In this document: piece by piece, positions 49,071-63,240 of the stretch | Position numbering within the stretch: position 1 is the first letter of the stretch | Layout: the number at the start of each line of letters is the position of its first letter | Assembly (NCBI GenBank): GCA_920105625.2 | Contig: OV050030.1 | Coordinates: 159,163,863-159,227,862, forward strand | Reading direction: 5' to 3' | Source of the DNA: Clusia tigrina | Taxonomy: Eukaryota; Arthropoda; Insecta; Diptera; Clusiidae | Length of the DNA: 64,000 nt | Position numbers and translations under genes: made by a program | Notes under the pieces: model-generated | Databases searched by the model: none | What the model saw: the letters and a program-made list of their open reading frames with translations, nothing else | Told to the model about the DNA's origin: nothing

Positions 49071-52000
49071 GTATATGACGCACCGTATAGAAATTAAGGC
49101 CATTTGAAGTTTAATAAGTGTTTGATTTGGGACTCAAGGGTATCATAGCTATGAGCGATAGCTTAACTTGATAAGAGGCTCGAGTACTTTATTGTCACAA
49201 AGTTTCAAGATTTTATTACGCTCCAGTAAAACGCTACAAGCATTTGAATGTTGCAAACTTTGATAGGTATAGGATGCACCGTATAGAAGTTAGGGTCATT
49301 TGGAGTTTTATAAGTTTTTGATTTGGGACTCAAGGGTAGCATAGCTATGAGCGACAGCTTAAATTGATAAGAGGCTCGAGTACTTTATTGTCACAAAATT
49401 TCAAGATTTTATCACGCTCCAGTAAAAAGTTACAACATTTGAATGTTGCAAACTTTGATAGATATAGGACGCACAGTATAGAATTTAGCGCCATTTGAAG
49501 TTTTATCAGTGTTTGATTTGGGATTAAAGGGTAGCATAGCTATGAGCGATAGCTTAATTTAATAAGAGGCACGAGTACGTTATTGTCACAAAATGTCAAG
49601 ATTTTATGACGCTCTAGTAAAAAGTTACAAGCATTTGATTGTTGCAAACTGTGATAGGTGTAAGACGCACCGTATAGAAGTTAGGGCCATTAGAAGCTTT
49701 ATCAGTGTTTGATTTGGAACTCAAGGGTAGCATAGCTATAAGCGATAGCTTAAATTGACAAGAGCCTCGAGTACTTTATTGTCACAAAATTCTAAGATTT
49801 TATTACACTCCAGTAAAAAGTTACAAGCATTTGATTGTTGCAAACTTTGATAGGTATACGACGCACCGTATAGAAGTTAGGGCCATTTGAAGTTTAATCA
49901 GTGTTTGTTTTGGGACTCAAGGGTATCATAGCTATGAGCGATAGCGTAACTTGATAAGAGGCTCGAGTACTTTATTGTCACAAAATTTCAAGATTTTATT
50001 ACGCTCCAGTAAAAGGTTACAAGCATTTGAATGTTGCAAACTTTGATAGATATAGGATGCACAGTATAGAACTTAGGGCCATTTGAAGATTTATCAGTGT
50101 TTGATTTGGCACTCAAGGGTAGCATAGCTATGAGCGATAGCTTAAATTGACAAGAGGCACGAGTACTTTATTGTCACAAAATTTCAAGGTTTCATGACGC
50201 TCCAGTAAAAAGTTACAAGCATTTGAATGTTGCAAGCATTGATAGATATAGGAAGCACCGTAAAGAAGTAAGGGCCATTTGAAGTTTTATCAGTGTTTGA
50301 TTTGGGACTCAAGGGTAGCATAGGTTTGAGCGATAGCTTAAATTGACAAGAGGCACGAGTACTTTATTGTCACAAAATTTCAAGCTTTCATGATGCTCCA
50401 GTAAAAAGTTACAAGCATTTGAATGTTGCAAACTTTGATAGGTATAGGAAGCACCGTATAAAAGTTAGGGCCATTTGAAGTTTTATCAGTGTTTGATTTG
50501 GGAATCAATGGTAGCATAGCTTTGAGCGATAGCTTAAATTGACAAAAGGCACGAGTACTTTATTGTCACAAAGTGTCAAGGTTTCATGATGCTCCAATAA
50601 AAAGTTACAAGCATTTGAATGTTGCAAACTTTGATAGGTATATGACGCACCGTATAGAAGTTTGGGCCATTTGAAGTTTTATAAGTGTTTGATTTGGGAC
50701 TCAAGGGTATCATAGCTATGAGCGATAGCTTAACTTGATAAGAGGCTCGAGTACTTTATTGTCACAAAATTTCAAGATTTTATTACGCTCCAGTAAAATG
50801 TTACAAGCATTTGAATGTTGCAAACTTTGATAGGTATAGGATGCACCGTATAGAAGTTAAGGTCATTTGGAGTTTTATAAGTGTTTGATTTGGTACTCAA
50901 GGGTAGCATAGCTATGAGCGATAGCTTAAATTGATAAGAGGCACGAGTACTTTATTTTCTTAAAATTTCAAGATTTTATTACGCTCCAGTAAAAAGTTAC
51001 AACATTTGAATGTTGCAAACTTTGATAGATATAGGACGCACAGTATAGAATTTAGCGCCATTTGAAGTTTTATCAGTGTTTGATTTGGGATTAAAGGGTA
51101 GCATAGCTATGAGCGATAGCTTAAATTAATAAGAGGCACGAGTACTTTATTGTCACAAAATGTCAATGTTTTATGACGCTCTAGTAAAAAGTTACAAGCA
51201 TTTGATTGTTGCAAACAGTGATAGGTATAAGACGCACCGTATAGAAGTTAGGGCCATTTGTAGTTTTATAAGTGTTTGATTTGCGACACAAGGGTATCAT
51301 ACCTATGAGCGATAGCTTAACTTCACAAGAGGCACGAGTACTTTATTGTCACAAAATTTCATGATTTTATTACGCTCCAGTAAAAAGTTACAAGCATTTG
51401 AATGTTGCAAATTTTGATAGGTATAGGACGCACCGTATAGAAATTAGGGCCATTTGAAGTTTAATAAGTGTTTGATTTGGGACTCAAGGGTATCATAGCT
51501 ATTAGCGATAGCTTAACTTGATAAGAGGCTCGAGTACTTTATTGTCACAAAGTTTCAAGATTTTATTACGCACCAGTAAAAAGTCACAAGCATTTGAATG
51601 TTGCAAACTTTGATAGGAATAGGATGCACCGTATAGAAGTTAGGGCCATTTGAAGTTTTATCAGTGTTTGTTTTGGGACTCAAGGGTAGCATAGCTATGA
51701 GCGATAGCTTAAAATGATAAAAGGCTCGAGTACTTTATTGTCACAAAATTTTATGATTTTATTACACTCCAGTTAAAATTTCAAGCATTTGATTGTTGCA
51801 AACTTTGATAGGTATAGGCCGCACCGTATAAAAGTTAGGGCCATTTGAAGTTTTATCAGTGTTTGATTTGGGACTCAAGGGTATCATAGCTATGAGCGAT
51901 AGCTTAACTTGATAAGAGGCTCGAGTACTTTATTGTCACAAAATTTCAAGATTTTATTACGCTCCAGTAAAATGTTACAAGCATTTGAATGTTGCAAACT

Positions 52001-53179
52001 TTGATAGGTATAGGATGCACCGTATAGAAGTTAAGGTCATTTGGAGTTTTATAAGTGTTTGATTTGGTACTCAAGGGTAGCGTAGCTATGAGCGATAGCT
52101 TAAATTGATAAGAGGCACGAGTACTTTATTGTCTTAAAATTTCAAGATTTTATTACGATCCAGTAAAAAGTTACAACATTTGAATGTTGCAAACTTTGAT
52201 AGATATAGGACGCACAGTATAGAATTTAGCGCCATTTGAAGTTTTATCAGTGTTTGATTTGGGATTAAAGGGTAGCATAGCTATGAGCGATAACTTAAAT
52301 TAATAAGAGGCACGAGTACTTTATTGTCACAAAATGTCAATGTTTTATGACGCTCTAGTAAAAAGTTACAAGCATTTGATTGTTGCAAACAGTGATAGGT
52401 ATAAGACGCACCGTATAGAAATTAGGGCCATTTGAAGTTTAATAAGTGTTTGATTTGGGACTCAAGGGTATCATAGCTATTAGCGATAGCTTAACTTGAT
52501 AAGAGGCTCGAGTACTTTATTGTCACAAAGTTTCAAGATTTTATTACGCACCAGTAAAAAGTCACAAGCATTTGAATGTTGCAAACTTTGATAGGAATAG
52601 GAAGCACCGTATAAAAGTTAGGGCCATTTGAAGTTTTATCAGTGTTTGATTTGGACCTCAAGGGTATCATAGCTATGAGCGATAGTTTAAATTGACAAGA
52701 GGCTCGAGTACTTTGTCACAAAATTTTAAGATTTTATTACACTCCAGTAAAAAGTTAGAAGCATTTGATTGTTGCAAACTTTGATAGGTATAGGACGCAC
52801 CGTATAGAAGTTAAGGCCAATTGAAGTTTAATCAGTGTTTGTTTTGGGACTCAAGGGTATCATAGCTATGAGCGATAGTTTAACTTGATAAGAGGATCGA
52901 GTACTTTATTGTCACAAAATTTCAAGATTTTATTACGCTCCAGTAAAAAGTTACAAGCATTTGAATGTTGCAAACTTTGATAGGTATAGGAAGCACCGTA
53001 TAAAAGTTAGGGCCATTTGAAGTTTTATCAGTGTTTGATTTGGGAATCAATGGTAGCATCGCTTTGAGCCATAGCTTAAATTGACAAGAGGCACGATTAC
53101 TTTATTGTCACAAAATGTCTAGGTTTCATGATGCTCCAATAAAAAGTTACAAGCATTTGAATGTTGCAAACTTTGATAG
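49071..53179. repeat. HOR family S, copy 1 with four-monomer addition (4109 bp spacing)
   Basis: It starts at GTATATGACGCACC (49071). Marks in order are GCGACAGC, ATTCTAAGATTTT, AGCATAGGTTTGAGCG, TTTGGTACTCAAGG and TCATACCTATGAGCG (51297). Compared with copy 2 it has four additional monomers at about 51870-52652; part of these repeats 50.7-51.4 kb at an offset of 1174 bp. Confidence 0.85.
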
Positions 53180-56100
53180 GTATATGACGCACCGTATAGA
53201 AATTAGGGCCATTTGAAGTTTAATAAGTGTTTGATTTGGGACTCAAGGGTATCATAGCTATGAGCGATAGCTTAACTTGATAAGAGGCTCGAGTACTTTA
53301 TTGTCACAAAGTTTCAAGATTTTATTACGCTCCAGTAAAACGCTACAAGCATTTGAATGTTGCAAACTTTGATGGGTATAGGATGCACCGTATAGAAGTT
53401 AGGGTCATTTGGAGTTTTATAAGTTTTTGATTTGGGACTCAAGGGTAGCATAGCTATGAGCGACAGCTTAAATTGATAAGAGGCTCGAGTACTTTATTGT
53501 CACAAAATTTCAAGATTTTATCACGCTCCAGTAAAAAGTTACAACATTTGAATGTTGCAAACTTTGATAGATATAGGACGCACAGTATAGAATTTAGCGC
53601 CATTTGAAGTTTTATCAGTGTTTGATTTGGGATTAAAGGGTAGCATAGCTATGAGCGATAGCTTAATTTAATAAGAGGCACGAGTACGTTATTGTCACAA
53701 AATGTCAAGATTTTATGACGCTCTAGTAAAAAGTTACAAGCATTTGATTGTTGCAAACTGTGATAGGTGTAAGACGCACCGTATAGAAGTTAGGGCCATT
53801 TGAAGCTTTATCAGTGTTTGATTTGGAACTCAAGGGTAGCATAGCTATAAGCGATAGCTTAAATTGACAAGAGCCTCGAGTACTTTATTGTCACAAAATT
53901 CTAAGATTTTATTACACTCCAGTAAAAAGTTACAAGCATTTGATTGTTGCAAACTTTGATAGGTATACGACGCACCGTATAGAAGTTAGGGCCATTTGAA
54001 GTTTAATCAGTGTTTGTTTTGGGACTCAAGGGTATCATAGCTATGAGCGATAGCGTAACTTGATAAGAGGCTCGAGTACTTTATTGTCACAAAATTTCAA
54101 GATTTTATTACGCTCCAGTAAAAGGTTACAAGCATTTGAATGTTGCAAACTTTGATAGATATAGGATGCACAGTATAGAATTTAGGGCCATTTGAAGATT
54201 TATCAGTGTTTGATTTGGCACTCAAGGGTAGCATAGCTATGAGCGATAGCTTAAATTGACAAGAGGCACGAGTACTTTATTGTCACAAAATTTCAAGGTT
54301 TCATGACGCTCCAGTAAAAAGTTACAAGCATTTGAATGTTGCAAGCATTGATAGATATAGGAAGCACCGTAAAGAAGTAAGGGCCATTTGAAGTTTTATC
54401 AGTGTTTGATTTGGGACTCAAGGGTAGCATAGGTTTGAGCGATAGCTTAAATTGACAAGAGGGACGAGTACTTTATTGTCACAAAATTTCAAGCTTTCAT
54501 GATGCTCCAGTAAAAAGTTACAAGCATTTGAATGTTGCAAACTTTGATAGGTATAGGAAGCACCGTATAAAAGTTAGGGCCATTTGAAGTTTTATCAGTG
54601 TTTGATTTGGGAATCAATGGTAGCATAGCTTTGAGCGATAGCTTAAATTGACAAGAGGCACGAGTACTTTATTGTCACAAAGTGTCAAGGTTTCATGATG
54701 CTCCAATAAAAAGTTACAAGCATTTGAATGTTGCAAACTTTGATAGGTATATGACGCACCGTATAGAAGTTTGGGCCATTTGAAGTTTTATAAGTGTTTG
54801 ATTTGGGACTCAAGGGTATCATAGCTATGAGCGATAGCTTAACTTGATAAGAGGCTCGAGTACTTTATTGTCACAAAATTTCAAGATTTTATTACGCTCC
54901 AGTAAAATGTTACAAGCATTTGAATGTTGCAAACTTTGATAGGTATAGGATGCACCGTATAGAAGTTAAGGTCATTTGGAGTTTTATAAGTGTTTGATTT
55001 GGTACTCAAGGGTAGCATAGCTATGAGCGATAGCTTAAATTGATAAGAGGCACGAGTACTTTATTGTCTTAAAATTTCAAGATTTTATTACGCTCCAGTA
55101 AAAAGTTACTACATTTGAATGTTGCAAACTTTGATAGATATAGGACGCACAGTATAGAATTTAGCGCCATTTGAAGTTTTATCAGTGTTTGATTTGGGAT
55201 TAAAGGGTAGCATAGCTATGAGCGATAGCTTAAATTAATAAGAGGCACGAGTACTTTATTGTCACAAAATGTCAATGTTTTATGACGCTCTAGTAAAAAG
55301 TTACAAGCATTTGATTGTTGCAAACAGTGATAGGTATAAGACGCACCGTATAGAAGTTAGGGCCATTTGTAGTTTTATAAGTGTTTGATTTGGGACACAA
55401 GGGTATCATACCTATGAGCGATAGCTTAACTTCACAAGAGGCACGAGTACTTTATTGTCACAAAATTTCATGATTTTATTACGCTCCAGTAAAAAGTTAC
55501 AAGCATTTGAATGTTGCAAATTTTGATAGGTATAGGACGCACCGTATAGAAGTTAGGGTCATTTGAAGTTTTATCAGTGTTTGTTTTGGGACTTAAGGGT
55601 AGCATAGCTATGAGCGATAGCTTAAATTGACAAGAGGCTCGAGTACTTTATTGTCACAAAGTTTCAAGATTTTATTTCGCACCAGTAAAAAGTCACAAGC
55701 ATTTGAATGTTGCAAACTTTGATAGGAATAGGATGCACCGTATAGAAGTTAGGGCCATTTGAAGTTTTATCAGTGTTTGTTTTGGGACTCAAGGGTAGCA
55801 TAGCTATGAGCGATAGCTTAAAATGATAAAAGGCTCGAGTACCTTATTGTCACAAAATTTTATGATTTTATTACACTCCAGTTAAAATTTCAAGCATTTG
55901 ATTGTTGCAAACTTTGATAGGTATAGGCCGCACCGTATAAAAGTTAGGGCCATTTGAAGTTTTATCAGTGTTTGATTTGGACCTCAAGGGTATCATAGCT
56001 ATGAGCGATATTTTAAATTGACAAGAGGCTCGTGTACTTTGTCACAAAATTTTAAGATTTTATTACACTCCAGTAAAAAGTTAGAAGCATTTGATTGTTG

Positions 56101-56720
56101 CAAACTTTGATAGGTATAGGACGCACAGTATAGAAGTTAAGGCCAATTGAAGTTTAATCAGTGTTTGTTTTGGGACTCAAGGGTATCATAGCTATGAGCG
56201 ATAGTTTAACTTGATAAGAGGATCGAGTACTTTATTGTCACAAAATTTCAAGATTTTATTACGCTCCAGTAAAAAGTTACAAGCATTTGAATGTTGCAAA
56301 CTTTGATAGATATAGGACGCACAGTATAGAATTTAGGGCCATTTGAAGATTTATCAGTGTTTGATTTGGCACTCAAGGGTAGCATAGCTTTGAGCGATAG
56401 CTTAAATTGCCAAGAGGCACGAGTACTTTATTGTCACAAAATGTCCAGGTTTCATGTCGCTCCAATAAAAAGTTACAAGCAATTGAATGTTGCAAACTTT
56501 GATAGGTATAGGATGCACCGTATAGAAGTTAGGGCCATTTGAAGTTTTATAAGTGTTTGATTTGGGACTCAAGGTTATCATAGCTATGAGCGATAGCTTA
56601 AATTAATTAGAGGCACGAGTACTTTATTGTCACAAAATTTCAAGGTTTCATGACACTCCAGTAAAAAGTTACAAGCATTTGAATGTTGCAAACTTTGATA
56701 GGTATAGGACGCACCATATA
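53180..56720. repeat. HOR family S, copy 2
   Basis: It starts at GTATATGACG (53180). TCATACCTATG is at 55406, 4109 bp after copy 1. GGACCTCAAGG is at 55979, 3326 bp after copy 1, because copy 2 lacks the four added monomers. Confidence 0.85.
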
Positions 56721-58359
56721 GAAGTTAGGGCCATTTGAAGTTTAATAAGTGTTTGATTTGGGACTCAAGGGTATCATAGCTATGAGCGATAGCTTAATTT
56801 GATAAGAGGCTCGAGTACTTTATTGTCACAAAATTTCAAGATTTTATTACGCTCCAGTAAAAAGTTACACGCATTTGAATGTTGCAAACTTTGATAGGAA
56901 TAGGATGCACCGTATAGAAGTTAGGGCCATTTGAAGTTTTATAAGTGTTTGATTTGGGACTCAAGGTTATCATAGCTATGAGCGATAGCTTAACTTGATA
57001 AGAGGCTCGAGTACTTTATTGTCACAAAATTTCAAGATTTTATTACGCTCCAGTAAAAAGTTACAAGCATTTGAATGTTGCAAACTTTGATAGATATAGG
57101 ACGCACAGTATAGAATTTAGGGCCATTTGAAGATTTATCAGTGTTTGATTTGGCACTCAAGGGTAGCATAGCTATGAGCGATAGCTTAAATTGCCAAGAG
57201 GCTCGAGTACTTTATTGTCACAAAGTTTCAAGATTTTATTACGCTCCAGTAAAACGCTACAAGCATTTGAATGCTGCAAACTTTGATAGGTATAGGATGC
57301 ACCGTATAGAAGTTAGGGTCATTTGGAGTTTTATAAGTTTTTGATTTGGGACTCAAGGGTAGCATAGCTATGAGCGATAGCTTAAATTGATAAGAGGCTC
57401 GAGTACTTTATTGTCACAAAATTTCAAGATTTTATCACGCTCCTGTAAAAAGTTACAACATTTGAATGTTGCAAACTTTGATAGATATAGGACGCACAGT
57501 ATAGAATTTAGCGCAATTTGAAGTTTTATCAGTGTTTGATTTGGGATTAAAGGGTAGCATAGCTATGAGCGATAGCTTAATTTAATAAGAGGCACGAGTA
57601 CTTTATTGTCACAAAATGTCAAGATTTTATGACGCTCTAGTAAAAAGTTACAAGCATTTGATTGTTGCAAACTGTGATAGGTGTAAGATGCACTGTATAG
57701 AAGTTAGGGCCATTTGAAGATTTATCAGTGTTTGATTTGGCACTCAAGGGTAGCATAGCTATGAGCAATAGCTTAAATTGACAAGAGGCACGAGTACTTT
57801 ATTGTCACAAAATTTCAAGGTTTCATGACGCTCCAATAAAAAGTTACAAGCATTTGAATGTTGCAAACTTTGATAGGTATAGGACGCACCGTATAGAAGT
57901 TTGGGCCATTTGAAGTATTATAAGTGTTTGATTTTTGACTCAAGGGTATCATACCTATGAGCGATAGCTGATCTTGATAAGAGGCTCGAGTACTTTATTG
58001 CCACAAAATTTCAAGATTTTATTACGCTCCAGTAAAATGTTACAAGCATTTGAATGTTGCAAACTTTGATAGGTATAGGATGCACCGTATAGAAGTTAGG
58101 GTCATTTGGAGTTTTATAAGTGTTTGATTTGGGACACAAGGGTAGCATAGCTATGAGCGATAGCTTAAATTGATAAGAGGCACGAGTACTTTATTGTCTT
58201 AAAATTTCAAGATTTTATTACGCTCCAGTAAAAAGTTACAACGTTTAAATGTTGCAAACTTTGATAGATATAAGACGCACAGTATAGAATTTAGCGCCAT
58301 TTGAAGTTTTATCAGTGTTTGACTTGGGATTAAAGGGTAGCATAGCTATGAGCGATAGC
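56721..58359. repeat. Linker of family-S and 8-mer-like monomers
   Basis: Full-length monomers from the two neighbouring families are interleaved. 57141-57344 resembles the CGCTACAAGC type, and 58160-58340 resembles 46800-46990. No gene or foreign sequence is seen. Confidence 0.7.
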
Positions 58360-59370
58360 TTAAATTAATAAGAGGCACGAGTACTTTATTGTCACAAAAT
58401 TTGAAGGTTTCATGACGCTCCAGTAAAAACTTACATGCATTTGAATGTTGCAAACATTGATAGGTATAGGAAGCACCGTAAAGAAGTTAGGGCCATATGA
58501 AGTTTTATCAGTGTTTGATTTGGGACTCAAGGGTAGCATAGCTTTGAGCAATAGCTTAAATTGACAAGAGGCACGAGTACTTTATTGTCACAAAATTTCA
58601 AGGTTTCATGACACTCCAGTAAAAAGTTACAAGCATTTGAATGTTGCAAACTTTGATAGGTATAGGACGCACCGTATAGAAGTTAGGGCCATTTGAAGTT
58701 TTATAAGTGTTTGATTTGGGACTCAAGGGTAGCATAGATATGAGCGATAGCTTAAAATGATAAGAGGCTCGAGTACTTTATTGTCACAAAATTTTAAGAT
58801 TTTATTACACTCCAGTTAAAATTTCAAGCATATGATTGTTGCAAACTTTGATAGGTATAGGAAGCACCGTATAGAAGTTAGGGCCATTTGAAGTTTTATC
58901 AGTGTTTGTTCTGGGACTCAAGGGTAGCATAGCTATGAGCGATAGCTTAAATTGACAAGAGGCCCGAGTACTTTATTGTCACAAAATTTCAAGATTTTAT
59001 TACACCCCAGTTAAAAGTTACAAGCATTTGAATGTTGCAAACTTTGATATGTATAGGACGCACCGCATAGAAGTTAGGACCATTTGAAGTTTTATCTGTG
59101 TTTGTTTTGGGACTCATGGGTAGCATAGCTATGAGCGATAGCTTAAATTGGCAAGAGGCACGAGTACTATATTGTCACAATATTTCAAGGTTTTATTACG
59201 CTCCAGGAAAAAGTGACAAGCATTTGATTGTTGCAAACTGTTATAGGTATAGGACGCACCGTATAGAAATTAGTGCCATTTGAAGTTTTATCAGTGTTTG
59301 TTTTGGGACTGAAGGGTATCATAGCTATGAGCGATAGCTTAAATTGACAAGAGGCACGAGTACTTTATTG
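58360..59370. repeat. 1-kb segment duplicated 10,568 bp away, right copy
   Basis: It is the counterpart of 47790-48800. After about 59370 the offset drops by one monomer to 10372, so one unit was lost at the junction. Confidence 0.88.
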
Positions 59371-59442
59371 TCACAAAATTTCAAGGTTTCATGATGCTCC
59401 AATAAAAAGTTACAAGCATTTGAATGTTGCAAACTTTGATAG

Positions 59443-62400
59443 GTATATGACACACCGTATAGAAATTAGGGCCATTTGAAGTTTAATAAGTGTTTGATTT
59501 GGGACTCAAGGGTATCATAGCTATGAGCGATAGCTTAACTTGATAAGAGGCTCGAGTACTTTATTGTCACAAAGTTTCAAGATTTTATTACGCTCCAGTA
59601 AAACGCTACAAGCATTTGAATGTTGCAAACTTTGATAGGTATAGGATGCACCGTATAGAAGTTAGGGTCATTTGGAGTTTTATAAGTTTTTGATTTGGGA
59701 CTCAAGGGTAGCATAGCTATGAGCGACAGCTTAAATTGATAAGAGGCTCGAGTACTTTATTGTCACAAAATTTCAAGATTTTATCACGCTCCAGTAAAAA
59801 GTTACAACATTTGAATGTTGCAAACTTTGATAGATATAGGACGCACAGTATAGAATTTAGCGCCATTTGAAGTTTTATCAGTGTTTGATTTGGGATTAAA
59901 GGGTAGCATAGCTATGAGCGATAGCTTAATTTAATAAGAGGCACGAGTACGTTATTGTCACAAAATGTCAAGATTTTATGACGCTCTAGTAAAAAGTTAC
60001 AAGCATTTGATTGTTGCAAACTGTGATAGGTGTAAGACGCACCGTATAGAAGTTAGGGCCATTTGAAGCTTTATCAGTGTTTGATTTGGAACTCAAGGGT
60101 AGCATAGCTATAAGCGATAGCTTAAATTGACAAGAGCCTCGAGTACTTTATTGTCACAAAATTTTAAGATTTTATTATACTCCAGTAAAAAGTTACAAGC
60201 ATTTGATTGTTGCAAACTTTGATAGGTATACGACGCACCGTATAGAAGTTAGGGCCATTTGAAGTTTAATCAGTGTTTGTTTTGGGACTCAAGGGTATCA
60301 TAGCTATGAGCGATAGCGTAACTTGATAAGAGGCTCGAGTACTTTATTGTCACAAAATTTCAAGATTTTATTACGCTCCAGTAAAAGGTTACAAGCATTT
60401 GAATGTTGCAAACTTTGATAGATATAGGATGCACAGTATAGAATTTAGGGCCATTTAAAGATTTATCAGTGTTTGATTTGGCACTCAAGGGTAACATAGC
60501 TATGAGCGATAGCTTAAATTGACAAGAGGCACGAGTACTTTATTGTCACAAAATTTCAAGGTTTCATGACGCTCCAGTAAAAAGTTACAAGCATTTGAAT
60601 GTTGCAAGCATTGATAGATATAGGAAGCACCGTAAAGAAGTAAAGGCCATTTGAAGTTTTATCAGTGTTTGATTTGGGACTCAAGGGTAGCATAGGTTTG
60701 AGCGATAGCTTAAATTGACAAGAGGCACGAGTACTTTATTGTCACAAAACATTTGAATGTTGCAAACTTTGATAGGTATAGGAAGCACCGTATAAAAGTT
60801 AGGGCCATTTGAAGTTTTATCAGTGTTTGATTTGGGAATCAATGGTAGCATAGCTTTGAGCGATAGCTTAAATTGACAAGAGGCACGAGTACTTTATTGT
60901 CACAAAGTGTCAAGGTTTCATGATGCTCCAATAAAAAGTTACAAGCATTTGAATGTTGCAAACTTTGATAGGTATATGACGCACCGTATAGAAGTTTGGG
61001 CCATTTGAAGTTTTATAAGTGTTTGATTTGGGACTCAAAGGTATCATAGCTATGAGCGATAGCTTAACTTGATAAGAGGCTCGAGTACTTTATTGTCACA
61101 AAATTTCAAGATTTTATTACGCTCCAGTAAAATGTTACAAGCATTTGAATGTTGCAAACTTTGATAGGTATAGGATGCACCGTATAGAAGTTAAGGTCAT
61201 TTGGAGTTTTATAAGTGTTTGATTTGGTACTCAAGGGTAGCATAGCTATGAGCGATAGCTTAAATTGATAAGAGGCACGAGTACTTTATTGTCTTAAAAT
61301 TTCAAGATTTTATTACGCTCCAGTAAAAAGTTACAACATTTGAATGTTGCAAACTTTGATAGATATAGGACGCACAGTATAGAATTTAGCGCCATTTGAA
61401 GTTTTATCAGTGTTTGATTTGGGATTAAAGGGTAGCATAGCTATGAGCGATAGCTTAAATTAATAAGAGGCACGAGTACTTTATTGTCACAAAATGTCAA
61501 TGTTTTATGACGCTCTAGTAAAAAGTTACAAGCATTTGATTGTTGCAAACAGTGATAGGTATAAGACGCACCGTATAGAAGTTAGGGCCATTTGTAGTTT
61601 TATAAGTGTTTGATTTGCGACACAAGGGTATCATACCTATGAGCGATAGCTTAACTTCACAAGAGGCACGAGTACTTTATTGTCACAAAATTTCATGATT
61701 TTAATACGCTCCAGTAAAAAGTTACAAGCATTTGAATGTTGCAAATTTTGATAGGTATAGGACGCACCGTATAGAAATTAGGGCCATTTGAAGTTTAATA
61801 AGTGTTTGATTTGGGACTCAAGGGTATCATAGCTATTAGCGATAGCTTAACTTGATAAGAGGCTCGAGTACTTTATTGTCACAAAGTTTCAAGATTTTAT
61901 TACGCACCAGTAAAAAGTTACAAGCATTTGAATGTTGCAAACTTTGATAGGAATAGGATGCACCGTATAGAAGTTAGGGCCATTTGAAGTTTTATCAGTG
62001 TTTGTTTTGGGACTCAAGGGTAGCATAGCTATGAGCGATAGCTTAAAATGATAAAAGGCTCGAGTACTTTATTGTCACAAAATTTTGTGATTTTATTACA
62101 CTCCAGTTAAAATTTCAAGCATTTGATTGTTGCAAACTTTGATAGGTATAGGCCGCACCGTATAGAAGTTAGGGCCATTTGAAGTTTTATCAGTGTTTGA
62201 TTTGGACCTCAAGGGTATCATAGCTATGAGCGATAGTTTAAATTGACAAGAGGCTCGAGTACTTTGTCACAAAATTTTAAGATTTTATTACACTCCAGTA
62301 AAAAGTTAGAAGCATTTGATTGTTGCAAACTTTGATAGGTATAGGACGCACCGTATAGAAGTTAAGGCCATTTGAAGTTTAATCAGTGTTTGTTTTGGGA

Positions 62401-62960
62401 CTCAAGGGTATCATAGCTATGAGCGATAGTTTAACTTGATAAGAGGATCGAGTACTTTATTGTCACAAAATTTCAAGATTTTATTACGCTCCAGTAAAAA
62501 GTTACAAGCATTTGAATGTTGCAAACTTTGATAGATATAGGACGCACAGTATAGAATTTAGGGCCATTTGAAGATTTATCAGTGTTTGATTTGGCACTCA
62601 GGGGTAGCATAGCTTTGAGCGATAGCTTAAATTGCCAAGAGGCACGAGTACTTTATTGTCACAAAATGTCCAGGTTTCATGTCGCTCCAATAAAAAGTTA
62701 CAAGCATTTGAATGTTGCAAACTTTGATAGGTATAGGACGCACCGTATAGAAGTTTGGGACATTTGAAGTATTATAAGTGTTTGATTTGGGACTCAAGGG
62801 TATCATAGCTATGAGCGATAGCTTAACTTGATAAGAGGCTCGAGTACTTTATTGCCACAAAATTTCAAGATTTTATTACGCTCCAGTAAAATGTTACAAG
62901 CATTTGAATGTTGCAAACTTTGATAGGTATAGGATGCACCGTATAGAAGTTAGGGTCATT
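59443..62960. repeat. HOR family S, copy 3
   Basis: It starts at GTATATGACACACC (59443), 6263 bp after copy 2. TCATACCTATG is at 61631 and GGACCTC is at 62204, each 6225 bp after copy 2; the shift reflects the deletion near 60748. Confidence 0.85.
60740..60765. repeat. ~38-bp deletion private to family-S copy 3
   Basis: GTCACAAAACATTTGAATG lacks the stretch from TTTCAAGCTTTC to GTTACAAG that copies 1 and 2 carry at 50376 and 54487. The net loss is about 37-38 bp. Confidence 0.9.
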
Positions 62961-63240
62961 TGGAGTTTTATAAGTGTTTGATTTGGGACTCAAGGGTAGC
63001 ATAGCTATGAGCGATAGCTAAAATTGAGAGGCACGAGTACTTTATTGTCTTAAAATTTCAAGATTTTATTACGCTCCAGTAAAAAGTTACAACATTTGAA
63101 TGTTGCAAACTTTGATAGATATAAGACGCACAGTATAGAATTTAGCGCCATTTGAAGTTTTATCAGTGTTTGACTTGGGATTAAAGGGTAGCATAGCTAT
63201 GAGCGATAGCTTAAATTAATTAGAGGCACGAGTACTTTAT
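62461..63240. repeat. 780-bp four-monomer unit, copy 1
   Basis: Four monomers repeat at exactly 780 bp (for example 62582 and 63362). The unit is 4 bp shorter than four full monomers because GATAAGAGGC became GAGAGGC in its last monomer (near 63024). Confidence 0.9.
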
